A DNA stretch of 64,000 bases from NCBI GenBank assembly GCA_947579605.1, contig OX388319.1:4526001-4590000 (forward strand). The letters are read 5' to 3'. This document shows positions 30,720 through 41,768 of this stretch, in pieces. This stretch comes from Athripsodes cinereus (Eukaryota > Arthropoda > Insecta > Trichoptera > Leptoceridae). The notes under the pieces are model-generated. The model was given only the letters and a program-made list of their open reading frames with translations. It had not been told where the DNA came from and ran no database searches. A program made the translations under genes and the position numbers. Numbering within the stretch: position 1 is the first letter of the stretch; each line of letters begins with the position of its first letter.

Positions 30720-32738
30720 TTTTCAGTAAATAAGGGGCCTGTTTGTTTAAAAGCCTTGGTAGGCTAGGTTTAATTTTTTAGACAAATCTGATTAATATGT
30801 GAAGGAGGTTCCTACAATACTCATATTTTTTAATGAAAATAAAATCAAAACATTTTAAATAAATGAAAATATTGAGAATCATAGCTATGTGGATACCTAG
30901 TTACCTTCGTTATACGATGAGTTCGGGAACTTTGGTTCTAGATATAATTGTTATCTTTTTTTTTCTTCAGGTTTATTTTACAAAATTTATAATTTTCTCT
31001 GTATTTCCTGATTTAGAGGCACGATCATTAATTATTGCAGATGCTTATATTTTGTTTATTACTTAGGTAGTAACTTGGCTCGACACATTTCATAAGACCT
31101 CGAATGATTCTTCTTGAAAAAGCCTTGTAGAGAATTCATTCATATTACATACATAGGTACAGGCAAAATATGTACCTACTATACGATAAACATCTACTTA
31201 CTTCTAAGCTATGAAAGTGTGACTACCTATATGGTTTCACTACTGTGTATTTATGCTTCAAGTGTGAGCATTATTTATTACATAAGTGGAAATCAAACAC
31301 TTCACTTCCATAACATTCAAACAAATATAATTATTATGTTCTGAGCAACTGCGTAAATAAAAATTTAATAACCGATAGAGATTTCGAATTGTGCGTCGTG
31401 CATCGAATGTTCAAAATGATATTACGAAAAATTTAATTTTAAAATTGTGGATTTACCATTAATATTTATATCTTAAACCAAATTAATAAAAAGGACAATA
31501 GATCTTACAGATCTAACACGTCTAAAGGTTTAAAAAAATCAAATAAAGAAAAATATAGCCAATTAATTCTCCTCAAGTCTGTTTTCCAATTGAATACAAA
31601 ATAAAGTTTTTTACTACATGAGATGAGCATCGTATAGGTACCTAAAATACTTGACTCATTCTATGAACAGTACAAAAAAAATACCTTAAGCAAGAAGAGA
31701 TAAGCCGTAAGGCATTGTTTGACTTTTATTATTTTATTGTTGATATGATACAAACATCTTTTTTACAGATTATTAAATATAACATTAATATAATAAGATT
31801 TACAAGTCAGTGAGTTTGTTTTATTATTCCTACAGTATTCCATTACATTTTACATTTTTTTAAATTTAATAGGTACTTCTTTACATTTTTATGTAACTAT
31901 GTTTTAGCATCTGCATCCGGTTAAACAATAAAAAATAAAAAAATAGTAAATATTCTAAACATATGTTTTAGCATTTTTAATTCTTCCTTCATCTTTTTAT
32001 TGAATAAAGTACCTCAAATATATGTTTATTAGTTGGTAAGAAAGGGATCTTAATTGTTTTTCTCATTGCTGTTATAAATTATTATATTTATTTTTTTAAC
32101 TGTATGATCCACAAAAAAATAAATAAATGTCTTTATCATTTATGTTGTCTACCCTTATACTTTTTCAGACTTATCAAGTCTTTTTTTGTGCCATCAGTAC
32201 AGCTCGTTTTTTGTATTCCTTCGATAATTATATATTTTCGTTTTCGATGATATGAGTTTATCATCACAAGTCATCGCACTCCTTTTTCCACCACTCTATT
32301 AATAAACGAATGTATAGGGGCTGGTTTCCAATTTCTATACAAAATACGTACATACTTATTATTCAAAGTTTACTATGCAATTATGAAAACGGCATTTCAA
32401 ACAAAAGCAAGGTGGAACTATTACATGATGTTGTTACTGTAGTAATTATTAACTGAACGTTATATAAAAAAACACGACCGGTAATGTTCCTCACAATGCT
32501 GTGAGAGGTTGATATAGATTTTTTGCACAGTTTAGATAGATTTAGTTATTAACCAAGTCACTATTTTTTTTTTCTTTAACACTTATTCACAGCCCGATTA
32601 TAATTTAAAATTGTTCGAACATAATATGCTCAAATTGCCTTAAAACAGGCGTTAACACTAAATTGTAGCTTCGAAACTATGTACAAACCGATAAACTACG
32701 AAACATTAAAAAACTGTATTCTCCATATTAGATGGATT
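30720..32738. other. 2-kb AT-rich block with no recognised repeats
   Basis: No E, X, SINE or MITE copy seen; small open frames are AT-codon runs. It could be plain intergenic or intronic DNA. Confidence 0.4.
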
Positions 32739-32744
32739 AAAACT

Positions 32745-32820
32745 AAAATGTTCAGGAGCAAGTTGAAGACATTTCTCTTCCAGCATAGTTTCCCGCGCCC
32801 TTGAGATGGATGTTCCATTA
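32745..32820 (+). pseudogene. LINE ORF C-terminal fragment ('KLKTFLFQ' type)
   Basis: The frame reads 'FRSKLKTFLFQHSFPRP' to a stop near 32808, the 'F+xxLKTxLF' ending typical of CR1/L2- and Jockey-like elements and similar to LINE H ('FRKKLKTYFF'). Confidence 0.45.
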
Positions 32821-32860
32821 AACGGCGCCGAATAAATCATCCAACATACTTACAATATCC

Positions 32861-32995
32861 ATTTAACCTTTTAATACACACTTTTTATTTTTATTATTGT
32901 AGACAATAATATATTGTTTCGTGTCTCATTAAGAGACGAAACAATATATTGTCTACAATAATAAAAATATAAAGTGTGCATTAAAAAGTTTAAAT
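32861..32995. mobile_element. Near-perfect hairpin, about 60-bp arms (MITE-like)
   Basis: The left arm 32861-32924 and right arm 32930-32995 pair over almost their whole length through 'gtagacaataatatattg' and 'cgtctc|attaa|gagacg', with a few single-base gaps. No target duplication was identified. A transcript would fold into a long double-stranded RNA. Confidence 0.8.
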
Positions 32996-33082
32996 TAATC
33001 GAATAAGGATTTTTCTTTGATAATATTTTTATTTTCAAATAATAATATAATCAAAAGGACAATGGACGTAGAAGTATGACTA

Positions 33083-33226
33083 AGAAGACCAGGCAGACCA
33101 GTGACCACCTGGATGTTCGCAATTCCCAGGGACCTGAAGGAGGCAAAATTGTGCACGGAGGATGCATGGTATCGGAAAACTTGGAAGATGAGGACTAGAA
33201 GAGCCGAACCCAAGTTAATGGGATAA
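33083..33226 (+). pseudogene. LINE ORF C-terminal fragment
   Basis: A 47-codon frame, open to TAA at 33224-33226, reads 'RRPGRPVTTWMFAIPRDLKE' and then 'DAWYRKTWKMRTRRAEP', a 'GRP..TW...D...W' ending typical of RTE-like ORF2. The (AAGAAGAA) run after the stop could be its tail. Confidence 0.6.
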
Positions 33227-33249
33227 AGGCGAGGGCTAAGAAGAAAAAG

Positions 33250-34180
33250 ATATTCTAAGGTTATGTTGGCACATTGTGATTTATTTATTCTATCTTAAAC
33301 ATTCTAATGGTTTTTCTTTTTATCTGTAAATTGTATATTTAAATAGTTGGGAAGATGAATTCAGATTGAATATGGCGTAATTAGATAAAGCACGTTTCTC
33401 TCACTAAATTAAAATAAAATTGTATATTTTTAATACCCAAAAACAAATATATCCATTATCTATCATTAAAAACAAAACGAGATATACCTACTTTACTTGA
33501 ATACTAAATAAATCTAAACCGTGTTAACAGCACCCTGTCTGTTAAATTCAAAACAATTTACATTTCCTCCAAAACACTGCGGCTTTTTAAATACGTTGAA
33601 AGATTAAAAGTTGCGGGTGTTGAAAAGCTATGAAAAGTTACATTATTATTAATAACCTTTCACCTTCAGTAATTATTATTCAAACCTGAAATATTTTCAG
33701 TAAATATCGGAATAATGGGTTTGTTTTTCTTCATGAATTTATAAGTTTTTCAAGGGTGATAAGAGTATGAAGAATATAATGAAAAGACCGTGTAATTTTA
33801 TCAAATTGACTTTTAAAACCTTTAAAGTTTTTCATCATTTGAACCATGTATTGCTCATTTGCAGTTTCTTCTTATATTGTCTGTTTTTTTATGTTGTGTT
33901 GTGCCTATGTTTTACAATGTTGTTGGTGTACATTATAAAATTTATGGGTAAAATTTACACATGAATTGAATAAATAAATAAATTTTATTTATTTATTATT
34001 ATTCTTTCACTTGTACAACACTATTAAAAATATAAGTCATAAAAACCTACCTAACTGGGTATGAGCCCGTACCAAGGTAGACTGAACCAGTTTTCACCAT
34101 ACTTTGTCTCAGCGCTCAATTTTCTTTACTTTAGTTACTAAGATTATTTTTCTTACTTTATTAAACCATAAAATAACACA
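33250..34180. other. AT-rich, nothing recognised
   Basis: The 65-residue frame at 33767-33964 is hydrophobic and featureless. Confidence 0.45.
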
Positions 34181-34184
34181 CAAG

Positions 34185-34357
34185 CTCACGCACGCACTCA
34201 TACATCCACACACACAAACACACTCACCCTTATACACACCCACCCACACACATATATATACATACACACATATACAGACATACACACATATATATACCCA
34301 TATAGATAACGCCACATATATATTCATACACATATACACACACACTCAGTCACACAG
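34185..34357. repeat. CA/TA-rich microsatellite block
   Basis: Irregular (CA)n and (TATA/CACA) units; both overlapping open frames here (HTHTH-type and its reverse) are simple-repeat translations. Confidence 0.85.
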
Positions 34358-34464
34358 GCAGATATGTGATCAGGGTCTCAGTGTTTCTGCGGCCCAACTG
34401 CCGAAGCCATGCTGTGATCCCTCCCCCAACACCAGAAGGAGCAAGAAGGAGAAGGAAAATAAAT
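34358..34464 (+). CDS. Candidate internal coding exon, unidentified host gene
   Basis: After CACACAG (AG at 34356-34357; alternative AG at 34360-34361) an open frame codes 'QICDQGLSVSAAQLPK', then 'PCCDPSPNTRRSKKEKENK', and meets a good donor AAAT|GTAAGT (GT at 34465-34466), leaving phase 1. GC is far above the surroundings and third positions favour G/C. It is rich in Ser, Pro, Lys and Cys, with a strongly basic end. The protein family is not recognised. The upstream CA microsatellite supplies only a mediocre polypyrimidine tract, which weakens the call. Confidence 0.33.
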
Positions 34465-34469
34465 GTAAG

Positions 34470-35190
34470 TTGGTTTGATTAAAAGAGTGAAAGTAAATTA
34501 ACTAGATTAGTTTGGGTATATCAAAAGAACTAACGGAGATATGGGTAAAGAGCAATTGAAAAGAAAAAACACTATTTAGTTAATTTCCAAGTGACTTATT
34601 TAGATAAACAAAATAAAAATCTTTTTTTTTTGAATAAATCAAAGTCAGATAAGAGAGGTTATCCAATAAATACTCGTACTATTTGTTAAACGATAGAAAA
34701 CTTTCAAGAATATTCTAAAAATGTATAACTTATATAAATAATGTTTCACTGTTAAATATATAAATTTACTAAATTACTTGTAATGAAGAATGTAAAGGAT
34801 AAATATTTACAAAGTTTTGTGAATTCTTTGAATGAATTTTGTTAAATGTTTTAAGAGTTAAAAACATCAATAACAGACAACAGACATGTTTATCGAACAC
34901 TGAAAGTTGTGAAAAAAAAATACCTACCGTTGAAGCGATTTCTGTAAAAATATTTCAATTGTTAAAAGTAAATAAGGAAAATAAAAAAGAGAAACATATT
35001 TTTTCGATTCAATTACGACATGTAACATTTATCCAGAAAGTCTTATTCTATGTCACAAAGATGGAAACCCGCATTAAATGTAAAAAGTCTAATTAATTGT
35101 AAATAAAATACTTATTTATAATTAATTAAACATGAATTATTCACCAAGTACCGTCGGTTGAAAAATATCAACTTTGTAAAAAGTCTAATT
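34470..35190. other. AT-rich, nothing recognised
   Basis: The 85-residue frame at 34839-35096 has AT-rich codons only. Confidence 0.45.
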
Positions 35191-35193
35191 TCC

Positions 35194-35332
35194 GGGTTAG
35201 TTGGAAGACATCGCATTTTAGCGATAAACTCGCCCTCTGTATTGTATAAATGATATTTTCTATGTAAATTTGTATTATTGTAAACAATGTACAGTGAAGA
35301 ATAAAATAAATAAATAAATAAATAAATAATTT
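35194..35332 (+). repeat. Module D, full copy with (AATA)n tail
   Basis: 'gggttagttggaagacatcg', stem ATCGC (35210-35214) with GCGAT (35221-35225), 'aactcgccctctgtattgta', tail (AATA)n to about 35332. Confidence 0.75.
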
Positions 35333-35339
35333 CTACCCC

Positions 35340-36125
35340 GATTGTGAAAAATTATGCGTTAGTAGAAATTGACACAAATAAAATACAGGATATATTCATT
35401 GAACTTTTTCAGCTGATTAAGTGGGAAAATTATTATTATTTAGAAATATATTCATATATAATTTTTATATTATTACATCTTCAATCCAGTAACGAGATAT
35501 GCCACTTATTTAGAACTTCTTTATATTTATATTTTTACGTACAGAGAACGACTTGAAAGGTTACTCGATTTATGAAAGATGCTGTGTAGTTATTATGGAT
35601 GTTTCTATAATAAGTTCAGTGCAGTGCACAGCATCCATCAACCCTATCGATCGAAAGCTTTTTACAGGCTTCAACGCCACTTTAACACAACATCATAACC
35701 ATATATCGAAGCAAAACAACCCTATGTACCTATGTCAAATTTATACCAAACTGACTAATGAATATAATCTTATATTCTTTGTTAAGCTCATTCCAAAAGC
35801 TTGTTCACTATAGTATAAAAATGCGTTATATTTTGTGATGTCCTAAGGTAAATAAAACTTAATTGACATAAAACAACGTCTTAACTTCATATTATCTTGT
35901 TAGAGTTTATCCCGTGGATTTCCCGGTAAAGAATAAGTATCCTTCTCTTTTCTGTAAGTTTTCAAATTTTATTATTATTATTCCAAAAATATCAACCTAC
36001 ACAGAGACCATAAAAGCCTTTGACCAAGGCGGTCTCAACAGGAAAAATGAAAAAACAAAAGAAAAAAAAACAAATGATATCATCAAAAGGAAACAGAATC
36101 AAAGGAGAATCTCTATCCTGGCGAT
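35340..36125. other. AT-rich, nothing recognised
   Basis: Small open frames at 35344, 35553 and 35914 lack coding composition; the last runs into the pogo element. Confidence 0.4.
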
Positions 36126-36128
36126 ATA

Positions 36129-36768
36129 CAGTAGAAATCCGATAATCCGGCACGTTCGGAACCGGCTCGGTGGCGGATTATCGAAAATTCCGGTCTATCG
36201 GGCAGTAATTATAAGAACAATTAGGTTAATAATTAAACTACAAATACAGTGTGCAAATACATACAACAAAGTTTATTTTACATTACATATAATGTATGTA
36301 TACGTACTGTAAAACATATTTCACATAGATTTAAAAAAAGTCATGAATGGCTTTTTGTTTTCTTGACTTTTGGCGTTTAGTATAAAATTTATTTCTAATG
36401 ATATGGAAATCAATAATTTCTGAAGCACTGTAGCTATGTAGTACTAGCCTCAGCAAAAGAGATAAACTTATTTAGTGATTCAGCAGCTTCTGCCCAGATG
36501 ATTTTTTCCTTTTTTTTCGTTTCGACATCTGAGTCACTTTCTTCAAGATTTTGAGTAGGCTGAGGGTTTACTACAATGTTTACAACAATACCGAGCGCTT
36601 CCGGATGATCCCGAACTATCCCGAAAACTTCCGAATAGCTCTCGAGCGTTTTTATTTGCTTTAAAGACACACTTTTGGAAAAAACCAAAAATTTTACAAT
36701 TTTCCGGAGCGATGCCGGACTATCGGGCATTCTGGACTGCTGTATGCCGGACTAATGGACTTCTTCTG
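36129..36768 (-). mobile_element. pogo/Tigger-like transposon, internally deleted
   Basis: The ends CAGTAGAAATCCGATAATCC (36129) and, inverted, CAGAAGAAGTCCATTAGTCC (from 36768) share CAG..GAA.TCC..TA.TCCGGCA, the pogo/Tigger-type terminal repeat. TA lies outside each end (36127-36128, 36769-36770), the expected target. The minus-strand frame inside is the transposase C-terminus. A full element would be about 2-3 kb, so most of the transposase is deleted. Confidence 0.85.
36434..36730 (-). pseudogene. pogo-family (DDE) transposase, C-terminal remnant
   Basis: 98 codons. The end '...KIIWAEAAESLNKFISFAE...' is the acidic/aromatic C-terminal tail usual in Tigger-type transposases; a stretch with 'ESDSDVETKKKEK' precedes it. 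The DNA-binding (CENP-B-like) and DDE catalytic parts are absent. It is no longer an active enzyme; the first residues arise from reading the terminal repeat. Confidence 0.75.
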
Positions 36769-36859
36769 TAGTTATATTATTAGGGTATTATTGACTAAAT
36801 GCAGTAAATAGAAATAAAGAATGTCATACAAAAGGCAGGTCTTCGTAAACACACTATAA

Positions 36860-37013
36860 AACATTTTACACCTTCAGTTCAGCGAAGAGGTATGCCACCC
36901 ACACTCAAATCCTAAATTTTATTAACATGGAGAAGTCAACGTGGATGTTTATTATATACATCTGGTATGCTGGCTGCTCCAGTTGTGGAAAATACCGTGA
37001 TGGTATATATATT
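36860..37013 (+). repeat. Repeat E, 3' two-thirds
   Basis: 'cacactataaaacattttac', 'cagcgaagaggtatgccacc', 'tggtatgctggctgctccag', ending 'taccgtgatggtatat'. Confidence 0.75.
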
Positions 37014-37170
37014 TGTTTAAGATTAATGAAAAATGTGAAAACAATAGTCATATCAATCAACCAAAGCATTTCTGACCAGTGATATGTTACAACTAGATTC
37101 GCAATGTCATACAAATATTCTCTAAAAATGTGTACCCACCCTTCGAGGTACAATACCTGAGTAATATATA

Positions 37171-37184
37171 TTCATCTCTTTTCT
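37171..37184. repeat. Target-site duplication, left copy
   Basis: TTCATCTCTTTTCT here and at 37324-37337 flank the retro-insert 37185-37323. Confidence 0.7.
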
Positions 37185-37323
37185 TAAGAGATGAATATAT
37201 ATTATATTATCTCCTTCCGCACAAGCATTTAGTTGCTTATGGAGGGAGCATTTTTACTGTGTGTTATATTGTTTTATTAATGTAATATCAATGTATACTG
37301 TGTATTTATGAATAAAAAAAAAA
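37185..37323 (+). mobile_element. Short retroposed 3'-end module with poly(A) tail
   Basis: 139 bp bounded by 14-bp direct repeats and ending in A10 (37314-37323). It contains a long hairpin: CTCCTTCCGCACAAGCA (37211-37227) against TGCTTATGGAGGGAG (37234-37248), with mismatches. Its first 20 bases are an inverted copy of the adjacent left flank (37162-37180). No coding part: it is a truncated LINE or SINE end of a family not otherwise seen here. Confidence 0.7.
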
Positions 37324-37337
37324 TTCATCTCTTTTCT

Positions 37338-38140
37338 GATATATATATTCATCTCTATCTACCGGCCTTTGTCTTCTGTAATAATCTTCATGCTCATATT
37401 GTCTATCTCTTGTTATCTACAAACAATTTAGGTATATTATGTGTGTCGCTTTTTTTCAAACTGACAATGGGTATTGTCGAACTTCAGCAAGTACTGCAAG
37501 TAGCATTGTTTAAAAAGGTGTATTACTTTTGTACCCATTATCGACATATTCCATATCAATAACAACATTCTTTTTACAAATGACATGTTCCCTAGATTTG
37601 TTGGCTAATTTCAAACTTGATGAAGTGCTCGTTATCTCAAAACGTTCATCAAAAAGTCAAACCATTTCTATGTTATCATTTAAGCACAATGCGACATTTT
37701 TACTTGATGACATTTAATCCAACGACACTGAGACGTCAAGCTGCCACGGAAGTTCTAAACAAACTGAATAAAAATTGCGGCGCCAAGGACCGCAACGAGA
37801 TTTTACGTGTGACTGTTTGAGATTCATATCACAAATCTAGGTATAACATATCACTGTTTCTGACAGAAACATTGTCGTTCTATGGAGTCCCCGATAAAGT
37901 TTTCTACTTTTTTTTAAGTTTTTACATGCATAATACTCAACCTGAATGTTTTCACATATATATATATATATTCACATCTTTTCACTATAAGAACAGTACA
38001 ATTTGCATGTTTATTAAAAATTGTTTCACTGACTTCACAATTTATGGGAAATGCTGTGATGGTCAGTCTTCATAAATATGCTTGAACACTTGAGAAACCT
38101 CGTGAAAGTAATTTTGAAAATGAAGTTTAAAAAATCCCGT
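37338..38140. other. AT-rich, nothing firm
   Basis: A GC-richer patch at 37720-37800 ('RRQAATEVLNKLNKNCGAKDRN' region within a short open frame) has no splice-like borders and no recognised family; not called. Confidence 0.4.
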
Positions 38141-38144
38141 GCAG

Positions 38145-38383
38145 CACCCAGTAAAGAATTGGTCTCCCACTTTTCCCCGTAAGTTTTCGAGTGTCCTGTA
38201 AAAGGCAGGTGTTCGAAAAGTTAAGACATTGTACATCTTAAATTCAGCAATGAGGTTTGCCACCCATACTGAATGTCTTGATTTTATATTGGCACGAAGA
38301 GGACAGTTTGCATGTTTCTAGCATGCAGTTGGTCTACTGGCTGCCCCACTTGTGGGATATGCCATGATGGTATAGTATAGTAA
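38145..38383 (+). repeat. Repeat E, reference full-length copy
   Basis: In order: 'cagcacccagtaaagaattg' + 'gtctccc', 'gtgtcctgtaaaaggcaggt', 'cagcaatgaggtttgccacc', 'ggcacgaagaggacagtttg', 'ggtctactggctgccccac', and the end 'tgggatatgccatgatggta'. About 240 bp, no coding frame. Near the end CCCAC/GTGGG forms a small stem. A weak B-box-like 'GGTGTTCGAAA' lies near 38210, but no clear tRNA head. Confidence 0.85.
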
Positions 38384-39065
38384 AGTAAGTTTAAAAAATA
38401 TATTTAAAAAATGTCGTTTCTTGACATAGTGTAGTATTGACCCTACATACAGAATAAGAAGGTACAAAAGTAAGTATGTTATATAACAGGAAGAGGAACT
38501 ACGTTAGGTAAGACTCAAGTGAAGATGAAGGCAGCAGGCAGTATTACATCTACCGAAGCTTTGAGATGCTTTATCTCCTTATCATTTTATAACGGAAATA
38601 TAAGTAGGTAGGAAGCAAAGCACGCGAACATCCTGTAGCATGCTTGGTTATTTATTATTACCTATTACTAAAAAGCTATTTAAGGAGGATCCTCAGTAGA
38701 TATTGATAAACATGTTTTTTTTTATATTGCTCTTGAAAGAAAATTAATGGAAACGTTTGAATTTTTAATTTTAGAATATTCTCTTTAGATCCACAAAGGT
38801 TTTTATTATCTATACTCTATCGACATTGATCACGAATGAGGTAGCTAGTAAAAAGTTTCATCTACCCAATAAATTCATAACTCGGTTTCTGTGCCCCAAG
38901 GAGAGTGACACTCTTCATCTCTAAGTTCAAAATATATCAGTTTCGGGAAAGAGAAAAGAATATTTCGAAAGTACTCGAGGTTTCAAAGAAATTTAAGAAA
39001 AATATTAACGGTGTTTTTTAACATAAAAAAACAATACCGTGAATATTATGTATTTTAAAGATTAC
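38384..39065. other. AT-rich, nothing recognised
   Basis: No features. Confidence 0.45.
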
Positions 39066-39069
39066 GACT

Positions 39070-39320
39070 CGACTTAGGCTGGTCAAAGTGCTTTATATCG
39101 TGGCAACATTCGCCAATTCCACCTCTATCTCTGTAATGTTTCTATCATATCAAGATGCTGGAGAAATCTGCTTCTGGGTCTGCGAAAAGAGGCGAACGGA
39201 GAGAGCTTCAGAAAGAAGCTGAAAACATATTTTTTTGCTGGGAACGATAAACGCACAATACCCTTAAGGTCATGTTATGAGTAAATGCTGCTTTACAAAT
39301 TGTACATAGATACATTTAAT
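39070..39320 (+). pseudogene. LINE H ORF C-terminal fragment
   Basis: Frames read 'ESFRKKLKTYFFAGNDKR' and 'TIPLRSCYE' with a stop at about 39280. Upstream, 'ttaggctggtcaaagtgctt' and 'ttcgccaattccacctctat' match 51280-51340. CR1/L2- or Jockey-like ending. Confidence 0.6.
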
Positions 39321-39929
39321 ATAACATACTTCTACAAAACATAATCGGTCGACAAGTGAAACTTTAGGGAAATTGATGGTCAGAAGAAGACGAATGACGT
39401 TTATTCTGAAACAAGCAAACGAATTAAGCGTGACAAATCATCAATTTGTGTTTATACACCTACTGTAGGAAAATGTATCTTTGATCACTGCTTCAATATT
39501 GTATACATTGAACATTGTAGGCAGGCGCGACATTTTACGTATCTGTAAGCACGATTTGCCTGGGGAAGTTTTGTGTAGACAAGCTTTTCGTCTTACACGA
39601 AAATGGAAAAAGGAATTGGTAGAATACTCAAAGAAGAAATAAAATATAAGAGACATCGTATTTTTAATAATATATAATATCTATTGTATGTAATTTTCTT
39701 TCATTTGGTTTTAATGTAATTCTTCAGTTTCATCCAAGTGTTTATTGAATAAGTTATGCTTAATTTCACTTGTATTAGAAAGATTTACTGTGTAACAGAC
39801 GAAAAAAATGGTTTTTATTATTTTATAATCAAGTTACTTGTTCAAAAAATTTTGATTTATTAATGTTGTGTTTATATGGAAAATAATATTAATTCAATGA
39901 TTAAGAAATTCAACATTTTGACAAAAGCT

Positions 39930-40292
39930 TTAAGGCTGTGCCACCCATTCTGAATATCTTATTTTTTGCGTTGAGGAAGATCTTAATGTTTATTAATTGT
40001 GTCGGTACACACGTAGTAGAATTCCATAATTAAATAAATGGAAACAAGTGTTTTTTTCTACTATTAATTATTCATCACTAGAGAATTAGAGATACGTCTT
40101 TCGACTTATCAGGTCATTATCAATCTCATCTTAATATTTGTTACATGCAGTAATTCACTCGCTACATCATTTACGAAATTACAAATATTCCCTAGAAGAT
40201 TTTCATAAATGTAATTTATTTTTTATTAACATATTTATAAACATGAAAAAAAAGATAAAACGTATGCGTAATTTCCATGCTGTGATGGTATG
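39930..40292 (+). repeat. Repeat E broken by two insertions
   Basis: E pieces: 39930-39995 ('taaggctgtgccacccattc'), 40129-40175 ('ttacatgcagtaattcactc') and 40272-40292 ('ccatgctgtgatggtatgg'). Between them lie a repeat F insert (39996-40128) and about 95 bp of AT-rich DNA (40176-40271). Confidence 0.65.
39996..40128 (+). mobile_element. Repeat F insert within repeat E
   Basis: It starts 'attgtgtcggtacacacgta', contains 'agaattccataattaaataa', 'acaagtgttt' and 'gacgtctttcgactt'-like bases, and ends 'caggtcattatcaatctca'. It is flanked by TCTTAATGTTTATTA (39981-39995) and TCTTAATATTTGTTA (40129-40143), 13/15 identical. Confidence 0.65.
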
Positions 40293-40294
40293 GT

Positions 40295-40665
40295 TAGAAA
40301 GTTTAATTTCCATATTTGTGTAAAAATATCATAATATTCAAATTTTACTCTTACACAAAATATATAAAATTCCTCATAAAAAGATTGTGTATTTACATAT
40401 TTACGGAGCTTTTTTCTGTCATTATTTTACTTTACGCAACATGAGAGTAATAATATGGACTACTTTCATACGAGTGTGAATAAGGTTCATATGCCTCTGG
40501 GTTTATTCCCAAGTGAGATATTATGAGCCTATTTGACTTCTCGGTTACCTTAAATGTGTTATGTACGAATTCAAAAGTCACTGGTGGTGAAAAATAACAG
40601 TTATATATTATTACTCATCATGAAAAATAATTTTGAAATTGCAAATGAAATTTTAAAATTTCCCT
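40295..40665. other. AT-rich, nothing recognised
   Basis: No features. Confidence 0.45.
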
Positions 40666-40667
40666 GT

Positions 40668-40755
40668 TATCATTACGGCATTTACCAGAAATGGGATAGC
40701 CAGCGGAACAAACACAAGTTATAAACATCCAAGTTATGATCTACGTGTCAGCAAA
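40668..40755 (-). repeat. Repeat E, 3' part
   Basis: 'atcattacggcatttacc', 'gggatagccagcggaaca', 'ataaacatccaagttatgat'. Confidence 0.55.
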
Positions 40756-40914
40756 AATGAAGATTACACTAAATTTATTTTCACTGAATGATTTAAACTC
40801 CATTATTGAATTTAAATTATGAATATGGGCCTGTAATCCGAAACCTGTGTCACTGTTTCAATAAAGAAATTTTAAAACTCCAAAGTGTTTTTACTTCTAA
40901 TTATTTAAAAATGA

Positions 40915-41068
40915 AAATATTCAGTATGGGTAGCATATCTCATCGCTAGATTGAAAATTTTAAATATCTTTTACTACGAGATGTTGTATGAATAATTGTC
41001 TTTTAAAGGAACACTCAAAGATTAACGGAAAAGAGTGGGGAAACCTTGTTTTACCGGGGACTCTTCGA
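40915..41068 (-). repeat. Repeat E, 5' two-thirds
   Basis: 'attcagtatgggtagcatat', 'cttttaaaggaacactcaaa', 'gattaacggaaaagagtggg', ending near 'taccggggactctt'. Confidence 0.7.
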
Positions 41069-41070
41069 AA

Positions 41071-41210
41071 TGTAGGATCTACGAGAAAGAGATCACGCCT
41101 TTACGAGAAACTCGTCCTTTGTACATTGATTATATCTAATTTGAATGCATTTTCCTATAAAATTGTATGTTTTCAATTTTCTTGAAACTTCGATAAACTT
41201 TTAACAACGA
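41071..41210 (+). repeat. Module D copy, stem decayed
   Basis: 'tctacgagaaagagatcacg', 'cgagaaactcgtcctttgta', 'cattgattatatctaatttg' match 14460-14530; the stem no longer pairs. Confidence 0.6.
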
Positions 41211-41246
41211 ATAAAGGTTTCATATTTTATATCTTATAACATAACA

Positions 41247-41489
41247 TACATAGACAATTCACACAGATCGAGCTAGTCCCAAACTCAGATATTAATCTTG
41301 TATTATGGGTACTAACACGACGATACACATATGTAATATATACAATGCACTACACACATATACATGTAACACCCAGACCCAGGACAATTCGAAAAAGGTT
41401 ATTCTTTATTTTGCCCTGACCGGGAATCGAACCCAGGACCTCGTATCGAGAAAGCAAGAGCGTTACCTCTGCGCCACTCTGGCCGCCTG
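41247..41489 (-). mobile_element. SINE-B copy
   Basis: 'tacatagacaattcacacag', 'gggtactaacacgacgatac', and the tRNA-like head in antisense: 'gggaatcgaacccaggacct' (B box) to 'ctctgcgccactctggccgc'. Confidence 0.8.
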
Positions 41490-41621
41490 TTAAAGCAGAT
41501 ATTCACCCAAATTCATCCACAATACATAAAACCATGATATATCACCCGTTGAATTTCCACAGTAGAAAAGATTTCCCATTCTTATCTCGTACAAAAAGCA
41601 GATATTTGTAAAACCTTATTA

Positions 41622-41768
41622 TATAAGACTTTTTGACTTCAACAATGAGATATCCTTTCCATCCAAAATTTCTTATTTTTTTATGAAGCACAGAGAGAAA
41701 TTTATACTTGCATTATCTGTGAATTCACTGACTATCTCACTTGGGGAATATGCTGTGATGGCATAAGT
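41622..41768 (+). repeat. Repeat E, 3' two-thirds
   Basis: 'cttcaacaatgagatatcct', 'ttcactgactatctcacttg', ending 'atatgctgtgatggcata'. Confidence 0.65.

Noticed and set aside
34104..34357. N-terminal part of the 124-residue frame, and the 78-residue minus-strand frame over it
   Set aside because: Translations of a CA/TA microsatellite. Only the final GC-rich part (34358-34464) is kept as a candidate exon.
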